Assembly: GCA_903854305.1 (NCBI GenBank)
Contig: CAINWC010000265.1
Span: forward strand, 1-6,585
Length of the DNA: 6,585 bases
From: an uncultured Pseudomonadota bacterium
GTDB taxonomy: Bacteria > Pseudomonadota > Gammaproteobacteria > Burkholderiales > Methylophilaceae
Reading direction: 5' to 3'
The number at the start of each line of letters is the position of its first letter. The stretch's first letter is position 1. Under the pieces are notes generated by a model. The model saw only the letters and a program-made list of their open reading frames with translations. It was not told the DNA's origin and did not search any database. The translations under genes and the position numbers were made by a program. This document shows positions 1-6,076 of this stretch, in pieces.

Positions 1-37
1 CGTAATCAAAATAAGCTAGACCGACATGACCCTAAAC

Positions 38-90
38 TTGGTTGTTGAAGTCCTTAGTCAGGTAGTTATTAATTTGATTAGCACAACCAA
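38..90. repeat. 8-base inverted repeat flanking a candidate promoter
   Basis: TTGGTTGT at 38-45 and its exact reverse complement ACAACCAA at 83-90 are separated by 37 bases, upstream of the unknown gene that starts at 127. The match does not extend inward or outward. The spacer is AT-rich and contains the best promoter-like pair in this leader, so the arms could be two half-sites for a regulator or the base of a weak RNA stem. A match of this length over a short distance can also occur by chance. Confidence 0.35.
45..72 (+). promoter_or_regulatory. candidate sigma70-type promoter
   Basis: A -35-like TTGAAG at 45-50 is followed after 16 bases by a -10-like TATTAA at 67-72 (each four of six consensus positions). 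Transcription would start roughly 45 bases upstream of the ATG at 127. It is the only reasonable pair I see in the 126-base leader, but both hexamers are imperfect and the call is an inference. Confidence 0.3.
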
Positions 91-113
91 ATTCGGGGTG
101 CGCCAATATTTAC

Positions 114-120
114 AAGAGAG
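114..120 (+). promoter_or_regulatory. ribosome binding site of the 571-residue gene
   Basis: The purine stretch AAGAGAG ends six bases before the ATG at 127, a normal Shine-Dalgarno distance. The reading frame has an in-frame TAG at 79-81 and no ATG, GTG or TTG in frame between it and 127, so this site fixes the start. Confidence 0.6.
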
Positions 121-126
121 CAACTG

Positions 127-1842
127 ATGACCAATGCACAACGACAATATGTCAACACCATCACCGAAAGCTATTATGCAGAGGGAACCGCAGAACAGCG
201 TGTAGAATCTCGCGAGCTGGCCTCTCGCGTGTATGCCAACGCGCTGAGAAATCCAGAGACTTCTCTACTGCAGCTCAAGCTGATATTCGAACCCTTACAA
301 ACCATTGCAACCTCAGCAGCATTTACAGAGAATGCCGCTGCAGTTGGGCGAGCTGTTACCCAACCATTTTCCGATAGTGCTGAAGCATTACAAGGTAGTC
401 AAGTATTTGCTAAAGCCGCTGCAACCGCTATTCAATTAGCCGATGATCCGCTGGCTAATATCAAGCGTGTATGGAGTGGGGTGCACGCTAGCGCTGATGC
501 AGCTTATCAATTAGTGCAACATGCGACAGGTGTGTTAACCATGGAGGAAAGGCAACGCCTTGCGGCGATGTATGATTTACCGCATGAGCAACGGATTCAG
601 GCACTGCATGGCGTCACACTAAACGATACGGCGGCTATGGTCAGTGTGGGCTCACTGCCCGGAATTTTTCCAAAAGCGATGACAAAAGCAAGCGTTGTTG
701 TGAATGATGCTGGTGCTGCTATCGTGCATGAAGTCGAGAGTTTTACCAGATATAGCGGCTCATACCCCGTACCAGCGCTGGTAGGTACTAGCATCAGTGT
801 AGATAGCAATTTACCCCAAGTATTAGGTATGGCAAGCAAAGATCCAGATGCAGGTGGTGGTTCCAGAGAAAACAAAGCTGTCACAAATAAAAAATTCAAT
901 ATTGCTGACTATGAGTTTCCTGATCCAGATTATGACAATGAGCGTATGTGGTATAAAAGGTACTTAGAAGTGCACGTTAAGGGATTAAGTGATCACATGA
1001 CAACTCTTGGCTTAAAAAATGAAGCTACACAAATTCAAAAGCAATTAGACCATATGTTAAATGTGCAAGTAACTACAAATGCATCTGAATACAATTTAGT
1101 CCTTAATGAGGTGCAGGGTCTTGTTACTCAAGCAATAGAAACAGATTACCAACAAGCGGTTGCTAGTGGATTAAGTCCAGCAGAAGCTGAGAGCAGGCCT
1201 AATGTCTTGGCGCATGAATTTAACAAGATTCAGCTATATGTTCAATATGAGCGGGATAAGCGCGTAATAGATCTAGCCAAGGATCAGCGTAAATTTGAAT
1301 TACAGGAGCGTGCAAGAGTTGATCCAGATAGTGTTGGTTACGCTAGAACAGCGTATCCAAAGAACATCACTGATCGAGAGTTGCATCATGATGTGTATCT
1401 TACAAAATTTCGAGAAAGTGTCGCTGATTTAAGGGTGAAACTAGAGCTTTTAGGATTAAAGGATCGGGCAGATGCACTCGGTGGTCAAATGCGTGAAATG
1501 CTTACAGTTTCACTTGAGGACAGTAAATCAATACATCATCAACGCGTAGCAGATTTTATGAAAATTGAAGAAGAAGCTAAAGCCGCGGATATAAAAAACG
1601 CATCCTCTACCATCTCTAACCACTATTTTAAAATGCTTCAAGAGGGAATTGGTGCAGATTTAGCCCATATTAAAGAAGAAATTGGGCATGATCGTGAGTA
1701 TCACATTGACCATCAGCTCTGGAAAAGGCAATCTGGAGATGAAAGGCGTGCATTAGAGGCCGTGACGGTAGAGAAGGCAAGAGCAGAGTTGTTTGGACCC
1801 AATCAGACGATCGTCACTCAAGAGCTTGGCCCTGAACGTTAA
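127..1842 (+). CDS. unrecognised 571-residue modular protein with two internal repeats
   Basis: I do not recognise a family. The start is well fixed (only ATG after an in-frame stop, good ribosome binding site). No signal peptide, strong membrane segment or catalytic motif is evident. Residues 1 to about 205 are alanine-rich and mostly helical, ending in a slightly hydrophobic stretch (about 170-200). Residues 210-260 form a Pro/Gly/Ser-rich linker (DPDAGGGS at 239-246). Residues 276-315 and 424-463 are diverged copies of one module sharing LGLK(N/D)xA and MLxV; similarity continues weakly to about 347 and 495. Residues 365-396 and 470-550 are charged and probably helical or coiled. GC falls from about 51% (181-780) to about 39% (841-1680), suggesting a mosaic gene. 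There is no cysteine in the protein. The architecture recalls polymorphic effectors or adhesins, but no toxin domain or immunity gene is seen. It stands alone, facing the cyclase gene. Confidence 0.85.
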   Translation: MTNAQRQYVNTITESYYAEGTAEQRVESRELASRVYANALRNPETSLLQLKLIFEPLQTIATSAAFTENAAAVGRAVTQPFSDSAEALQGSQVFAKAAATAIQLADDPLANIKRVWSGVHASADAAYQLVQHATGVLTMEERQRLAAMYDLPHEQRIQALHGVTLNDTAAMVSVGSLPGIFPKAMTKASVVVNDAGAAIVHEVESFTRYSGSYPVPALVGTSISVDSNLPQVLGMASKDPDAGGGSRENKAVTNKKFNIADYEFPDPDYDNERMWYKRYLEVHVKGLSDHMTTLGLKNEATQIQKQLDHMLNVQVTTNASEYNLVLNEVQGLVTQAIETDYQQAVASGLSPAEAESRPNVLAHEFNKIQLYVQYERDKRVIDLAKDQRKFELQERARVDPDSVGYARTAYPKNITDRELHHDVYLTKFRESVADLRVKLELLGLKDRADALGGQMREMLTVSLEDSKSIHHQRVADFMKIEEEAKAADIKNASSTISNHYFKMLQEGIGADLAHIKEEIGHDREYHIDHQLWKRQSGDERRALEAVTVEKARAELFGPNQTIVTQELGPER

Positions 1843-2072
1843 TAGCCAACATGTTTGCATTTATAAATATGATTGAATCAATTGAACAGATTACACTGTT
1901 GGCAATCACAGCCAAGTAGATCAGTGGTGTTAATCAGTTACTTTAATTGACACATTTAGAATTGGCATATTTTGTTCGTTGTTGATTTCTTTATTTTAAA
2001 GTTGGCTGCGCGAGCAACCGTGCCGCAGATTGATTACATGGTTAAAGTCAGGTTAATTTTTATGGTGTAGCG
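1843..2072. other. convergent intergenic spacer without a supported gene
   Basis: These 230 AT-rich bases separate the stop of the unknown gene from the stop of the convergent diguanylate cyclase gene. They hold a 7-base inverted repeat (GCCAACA at 1845-1851, TGTTGGC at 1897-1903) enclosing a short AACAG/CTGTT hairpin (1885-1889, 1896-1900), and a second hairpin at 2001-2018. No strong hairpin followed by a T-run is present on either strand. The only small reading frame starting near the upstream stop has 22 codons and no ribosome binding site, so I do not call it. No immunity-like gene is present. Confidence 0.6.
2001..2018 (-). terminator. weak hairpin, possible terminator of the cyclase transcript
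   Basis: GTTGGCT and AGCAAC can pair (six base pairs with one bulged G) around a GCGCG loop. Read on the minus strand, the hairpin lies about 55 bases past the cyclase stop codon and is followed by TTTAAAATAA, a poor U-tract. It could act as a weak intrinsic terminator or simply protect the 3' end. Confidence 0.3.
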
Positions 2073-3464
2073 TCAGGAATTGTAATAATTGAACCGACCA
2101 CGCCCCGCAGCCTTGGCAGCATACATGGCCTTGTCGGCATTTTTGAGCAATTGTTCTACATTGCTGCCGTCTTGGGGACAGATTGCAATGCCGATACTCG
2201 CGGATATCTCTAGCGAATTGTCATCAATCACAAATGGTTCTGAGAGTTTTTGAATAATATTTTCTGCAACCTTGCCTATGTGTGTTGCGTCATTAACCTG
2301 CGACAAAATGACTGTAAACTCATCACCGCCCATCCTTGCCACTGTATCTGCTTCTCGCACACACTGACTGATACGTACCGCGGCCTGCACTAATAATGCA
2401 TCACCGGCATCATGTCCTAGCGTGTCGTTAACCTCTTTAAAATGGTCCAGGTCGATAAAAAATAATGCGGCAGACTGGCGTAAGCGATGGGCCAATTTAA
2501 TCTCTTGTTCTAAGCGATCACGAAATAAGCTACGATTAGGCAGACCCGTTAGATGGTCATAATTTGCCTGCTTCCAGATCAGCTCGTCGGCTTTTTTCTT
2601 ATCTGTGATGTCAGAAAAAATAGCCACATGTAAACGCTTGCTTCCATCAGGATTGTAGATGGTGTTGATGGAGAGCCATTCGGCGTATTCCTCACCATTT
2701 TTGCGTTTATTCCATAATTCGCCATCCCAGTGACCAGTGACATCCAGTGCTTGCCACATCATCTGATACAGCTCTTTACTCTGGCGCCCTGAACTCAAAA
2801 TACTTGGATTTTTACCAACTACTTCGTTGAAAGTGTAGCCCGTCATGGCGGTAAACGCAGGGTTCACCGAAACAATCGCATTATTAGCATCAGTGACTAG
2901 TATCGCTTCACTGGCTGAGTCGAAAATCATCGATGAGATATGAAGGTCGTTAATGTGCTCTCGTGCCTGTTTATGGGAATAGCGAAGATCCAGATGTGCC
3001 ATAATATTTTTGGCTAAGATGTTAATTGCATTCAGCTGCGCTGAGCTTAGTTCGCGTGGAACACGATCAATGACGCATAGTGTGCCCAAGTGTTGACCTT
3101 GAGTAGTGGCTAACGGTACACCTGCATAAAATCGAATGTCTGGGTCTGAAGTGACTAAGGGGTTGTCAAAGAAGCGTTCATCCTGCAAGGCGTCAGGCAC
3201 GATCATGGTTTCGTTCTGAAGTATAGCGTGTGCGCAGAACGCTACATCTCTCGGCGTTTCCTTGGCATCTAATCCTGTGATGGCCTTAAACCACTGACGG
3301 TTTTCATCTATCAGGCTGATCGCAGCAATTGGTGTTTGGCAGATGTAGGATGCCAACTGCACCATAGCATCCAAGGCGGCATCTGGCTCTGTATCCAAAA
3401 TGTCGTATTTTTTCAAGGTTGCTAGACGCGCTTGCTCGTCGTTTGGTAGCGGTGCAATTTTCAT
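2073..3464 (-). CDS. GAF-PAS-GGDEF diguanylate cyclase
   Basis: The product (463 residues) should make cyclic di-GMP from two GTP. Domains in order are GAF (about 25-160, starting with the KYDILDTEP motif common in GAF-linked cyclases), PAS (about 175-285, with PAC-type end DITDKKKAD) and GGDEF (about 297-460, beginning DHLTGLPNR). The metal-binding FxDxDxFK segment is intact with D338, the active loop reads GGDEF at 379-383, and the RxxD inhibitory site (R370, D373) sits five residues before it, so activity and product inhibition are both expected. No EAL domain or membrane segment is seen, so it is probably a cytosolic sensor protein; the GAF and PAS ligands are unknown. The gene lies 19 bases downstream of ygfZ on the same strand and is probably co-transcribed. 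The ATG at 3464 matches the usual family start, though its Shine-Dalgarno is poor. Confidence 0.95.
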   Translation of the reverse strand: MKIAPLPNDEQARLATLKKYDILDTEPDAALDAMVQLASYICQTPIAAISLIDENRQWFKAITGLDAKETPRDVAFCAHAILQNETMIVPDALQDERFFDNPLVTSDPDIRFYAGVPLATTQGQHLGTLCVIDRVPRELSSAQLNAINILAKNIMAHLDLRYSHKQAREHINDLHISSMIFDSASEAILVTDANNAIVSVNPAFTAMTGYTFNEVVGKNPSILSSGRQSKELYQMMWQALDVTGHWDGELWNKRKNGEEYAEWLSINTIYNPDGSKRLHVAIFSDITDKKKADELIWKQANYDHLTGLPNRSLFRDRLEQEIKLAHRLRQSAALFFIDLDHFKEVNDTLGHDAGDALLVQAAVRISQCVREADTVARMGGDEFTVILSQVNDATHIGKVAENIIQKLSEPFVIDDNSLEISASIGIAICPQDGSNVEQLLKNADKAMYAAKAAGRGRFNYYNS

Positions 3465-3470
3465 AACTTA

Positions 3471-3481
3471 CGATTGAATCG
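3471..3481. repeat. 11-base palindrome in the ygfZ-cyclase gap
   Basis: CGATTGAATCG has perfect 5-base arms around a central G. It occupies most of the 19-base gap between the ygfZ stop and the cyclase ATG, where a ribosome binding site would be expected. A similar 11-mer, TGATTGAATCA, lies at 1870-1880 in the spacer beyond the cyclase gene. It may be a small operator or chance; the loop is too short for a stable RNA hairpin. Confidence 0.3.
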
Positions 3482-3483
3482 TC

Positions 3484-4542
3484 TTATTCCTTATTTTCTA
3501 GCGCATAAGGCAGGGGTTTAATAATCAATGCAACATCATTCCAATAGATGCTATCTTGCGCTAAATTCTCTAATCGACATTCTACTAAGACATCGAATCC
3601 AGCTTCAATAGAGGGTGCGCAACGTACAATCTTACCGATTGCCTGTTTGTTGGCATCCATCACGTCGTCACCCAGTGCTGGCATTGCAATACTGACGATA
3701 TGTGCGAGTTGAGTACGGCGTTTAACCTTACCTAAATAATGCGTGCGCGCTACAATTTCCTGGCCTGTATAACAGCCTTTTTTATAGTTAATGGCATTTA
3801 GCGCATCTAAATTCAGCATTTGTGGCACAAATTCTTCTTGGGTTTTAAGCGTAACCTCCGGAATGCCAGCCTGTATTTCCAGCCAATCCCAGCATGCTGC
3901 GCCAACTGGCTTTGCATTTTTTGCCAGCGCATTCCAGATAATAGGCGCGTTAACCGTATCGGTGAAAATCTCATAACGAGAGGTTACGCTAGGCAGTTTT
4001 AATAATGTGCCCTTATCCACGCTGACTAATTCATAATCATTGCGTGGAATCTTATCGAATATTGGTGTTAATAATTCAGCAGCATTGGTGCCGTTTATAC
4101 CAAATTTAATCATAGATTCACTAACATCTTGAATCTCAACTTTGCTACGCATCACATACATCTTTAAACGTTTAGCAATGCTTTCAAGTAACTCTTTTGG
4201 CATCTGTAAATGTACGTGATCTAAATGTGAAAATGCTAAAAACAAAGCCAGCAAGCGACCTTTAGGATTGCAATAGCCCGTGTAATGCGCATTATTACCA
4301 TTTAGCAGTTTAATATCATTGGTCACTTGACCTTGTAAAAATGAAATTACATCAGCGCCATTGAACGCTAGCAAGCCAAGGTGTGACAGGTCACATATCA
4401 CAGTGCCGTTAACAAGTGCTTGACGCTCTGCGATAGGGTCATCAAAGCTAATGACTTTGCTGCCTTCGATGATCAAATGTTGACTGTTACCTGAGCTGTT
4501 CTTAGGCTGAGAATTCTGAAGAAATTGATGCCATTGTTGCAT
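3484..4542 (-). CDS. ygfZ: YgfZ/GcvT-like folate-binding protein, Fe-S enzyme maintenance
   Basis: The protein (352 residues from the chosen start) belongs to the YgfZ/IBA57 family, relatives of the glycine-cleavage T protein. They use tetrahydrofolate and support assembly or repair of certain Fe-S enzymes in the cytoplasm. The signature KGCYTGQE is intact at residues 255-262, with the key cysteine at 257. Other family marks are CDLSHLG near 50, the FLQGQVTND segment near 68-76 and NPKGR near 92-96. The frame is open to a TTG at 4593, but the ATG at 4542 is preferred: it gives the usual N-terminus (MQQWHQFL), has AAGG 11 bases upstream, and removes an overlap with the divergent ygfX. The cyclase gene follows after 19 bases. 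Divergent ygfX next to ygfZ resembles the enterobacterial neighbourhood. Confidence 0.93.
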   Translation of the reverse strand: MQQWHQFLQNSQPKNSSGNSQHLIIEGSKVISFDDPIAERQALVNGTVICDLSHLGLLAFNGADVISFLQGQVTNDIKLLNGNNAHYTGYCNPKGRLLALFLAFSHLDHVHLQMPKELLESIAKRLKMYVMRSKVEIQDVSESMIKFGINGTNAAELLTPIFDKIPRNDYELVSVDKGTLLKLPSVTSRYEIFTDTVNAPIIWNALAKNAKPVGAACWDWLEIQAGIPEVTLKTQEEFVPQMLNLDALNAINYKKGCYTGQEIVARTHYLGKVKRRTQLAHIVSIAMPALGDDVMDANKQAIGKIVRCAPSIEAGFDVLVECRLENLAQDSIYWNDVALIIKPLPYALENKE

Positions 4543-4583
4543 GTGCGTGCTAACCTTAAGATAAATAACTTTACTGTTGTAAG
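4543..4583. promoter_or_regulatory. divergent ygfZ/ygfX start region
   Basis: This 41-base AT-rich gap separates the start codons of ygfZ (minus) and ygfX (plus). Promoters for both genes must lie here or reach into the coding ends. The best plus-strand pair is weak: TTGTTG at 4534-4539, inside ygfZ, and TAAGAT at 4557-4562 with a 17-base spacer. No good minus-strand pair stands out. Given the small size, the two promoters probably overlap and may interfere. This is inference from spacing. Confidence 0.35.
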
Positions 4584-5036
4584 ATGAAGCCAATACAGCT
4601 CGATTTCAAGCCATCAATGTTAGCCTGCGCCTTATTCACATTGATGAGTCTTGGTGCATTATGCATTGTAATGCTGCTGAGTTTTTCGTGGCAGATTAAG
4701 TGGCTATTAAGTAGCATCATTATGGTCTCAGCTATTTATGCTTTATTTTGTCATGGCTTACTATTGCTGCCTTGGTCGTGTGTTGCACTGAAAATTAACA
4801 TGAAAAATCAGCTGCAATTAAAACATAAAAATGGTCAGATACTGGAAGTCATCGCGCAGCCAAATAGTGTGGTAACGCCATACTTAACCGTACTCAATAG
4901 CCGCGTAAAAGACGCTTCCTTCATACACCGATTACTTGACCAGCATCTTATTATTTTTCCTGATGCGGTAAATGCTGATGATTATCGGCAATTACGTGTT
5001 TGGTTGCGCTGGGGTTACGCACGACAACCTGAATAA
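4584..5036 (+). CDS. ygfX: YgfX-family small inner-membrane protein
   Basis: The product (150 residues) has two hydrophobic helices close together at the N-terminus (about 11-33 and 38-62), followed by a soluble, probably cytoplasmic, domain of about 85 residues. That layout, the SVVTPYLTVL stretch at 95-104, the IIFPDAVNADDYRQLRVWLR ending at 123-142 and the position beside ygfZ all fit the YgfX (CptA) family. In Escherichia coli YgfX is encoded with SdhE (CptB, an FAD-assembly factor) and has been described as a membrane toxin that disturbs cell-division and shape proteins, a role still debated. Here no sdhE precedes it; the gene starts 41 bases from ygfZ, so a toxin-antitoxin reading is not supported by this window. 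The ribosome binding site before the ATG is weak. The gene ends 26 bases from the convergent mxaL-like gene. Confidence 0.8.
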   Translation: MKPIQLDFKPSMLACALFTLMSLGALCIVMLLSFSWQIKWLLSSIIMVSAIYALFCHGLLLLPWSCVALKINMKNQLQLKHKNGQILEVIAQPNSVVTPYLTVLNSRVKDASFIHRLLDQHLIIFPDAVNADDYRQLRVWLRWGYARQPE

Positions 5037-5062
5037 GCTAAATCGCTAGTACGTTTGTAATT

Positions 5063-6076
5063 TTAGGCGGCACTTGATTGCGCTTTGCTTTTTGCAGCTT
5101 TACGACGACTCATCAAATTACGCCATTGCGTTGCAAGTTCTTTCACAGGATGTTTTGGCGTATAGGCCAATATGAATAATATGCCCGCAAGCCCTGCTAA
5201 AATATAGCGAATCTCATAGCCAGCTTTGTCACGTCGCGCTGGTTTTTGTTTTTTCATGGCACTTAATACATCTTGTACACTGTCGCCGCGTACATAATAA
5301 CCGCTGACTTCTTTAGCGAGCGTAGTGAGGTATGCCTCCTCTAGCTTAGACATATAGCGGTCGCTAGCTTCGCCAGCCACGTTGTCATCGCGCACCCCAA
5401 TGTTGGCTTCACTAATTTGTGCAATGCCGGGTTGCATAGCAAAGCTTTCGCCAGACCAATAGCCGATTAATTGATTATGTTCATCTAGCTTAGGAATAGG
5501 CGCACCTTTATCTCCACCGATGCCGACAAATAACCAGCCTTCGCCGCCTTGGAACGCAGTTAAATCTTGCGTATTAAACACATGTAATTTTGGTGCTTCT
5601 TCGCCATCGGTAAAAAATACCACTTGGGCTGGTTCAGGGAATGACCGTATGGTTCTTGCTAACGTTGGCATACTGTTACGTATGCGGCTATTGCCAGACC
5701 AAGCGGTGCGCCAGTCTAAATGGTCTATGGTGTCGTTAATGGCGTCAAAGTTCTCACAAACTTCTATCGGAGTATACAGCGCGGCAATGCTCACGCCAGC
5801 AAACAAGCCGATACTTACATTAGTGCCGCAGGGTAGTTCGCCGACTAATTTGTGTAGAGTATCTTGGGTAAATGCCATGCGCGTAGCAGGTTTGCCATTT
5901 AAACTCTTGTCTATCACATTCATACTTTGCGAAATATCTGCCACGAACATATAGCTGTAAATGTCGCGTTTAATGGGTATTTTTGGATTAAATAGCGTGA
6001 TGATTAGCAGCAATAATGCGCCTAACAGCAAGGCTGCATCATGACGATGTCTAAAGTAATTAAATAATTTATGCAT
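5063..6076 (-). CDS. mxaL: MxaL-like membrane-anchored von Willebrand A protein
   Basis: The protein (337 residues) has an N-terminal membrane helix (about 14-30), a von Willebrand A domain (about 40-265) and a second helix (about 288-304) with a basic tail. Positive charge at both ends places the A domain in the periplasm. The metal-ion site is recognisable: DISQS at 47-51 (D47, S49, S51) and TDGEE at 156-160 (D157). The usual central threonine is less clear; S130 in WSGNS may replace it. The only two cysteines, C83 and C107, could form a disulfide. Pairing with a MxaK-like gene points to MxaL, which in methylotrophs is needed, with MxaA and MxaK, for calcium loading of methanol dehydrogenase. 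A BatA/BatB-type protein of another MoxR cluster is the alternative. Its ATG overlaps the upstream stop by one base, suggesting translational coupling. Confidence 0.7.
   Translation of the reverse strand: MHKLFNYFRHRHDAALLLGALLLLIITLFNPKIPIKRDIYSYMFVADISQSMNVIDKSLNGKPATRMAFTQDTLHKLVGELPCGTNVSIGLFAGVSIAALYTPIEVCENFDAINDTIDHLDWRTAWSGNSRIRNSMPTLARTIRSFPEPAQVVFFTDGEEAPKLHVFNTQDLTAFQGGEGWLFVGIGGDKGAPIPKLDEHNQLIGYWSGESFAMQPGIAQISEANIGVRDDNVAGEASDRYMSKLEEAYLTTLAKEVSGYYVRGDSVQDVLSAMKKQKPARRDKAGYEIRYILAGLAGILFILAYTPKHPVKELATQWRNLMSRRKAAKSKAQSSAA

Noticed and set aside
597..899. 100-codon minus-strand open frame inside the unknown gene
   Set aside because: It lies wholly within the better-supported 571-residue gene, has no clear family features and covers the high-GC part, where antisense frames stay open easily.
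1851..1919. 22-codon plus-strand frame right after the unknown gene, considered as a tiny immunity or partner gene
   Set aside because: There is no Shine-Dalgarno sequence before its ATG, it is very short, and nothing in its peptide is distinctive.
3791..4002. Two plus-strand open frames of about 60 codons
   Set aside because: Both are antisense to ygfZ, whose protein has conserved family motifs across this stretch.
4584..5036. Toxin-antitoxin module built on ygfX
   Set aside because: No adjacent antitoxin gene is present; ygfZ is divergent and is a housekeeping Fe-S factor.
5037..5062. Bidirectional terminator between ygfX and the MxaL-like gene
   Set aside because: The 26-base gap contains no stem with a T-run on either strand.
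5520..5954. 144-codon plus-strand open frame
   Set aside because: It is antisense to the A domain of the MxaL-like gene, including its metal-site motifs; no ribosome binding site or recognisable domain supports it.
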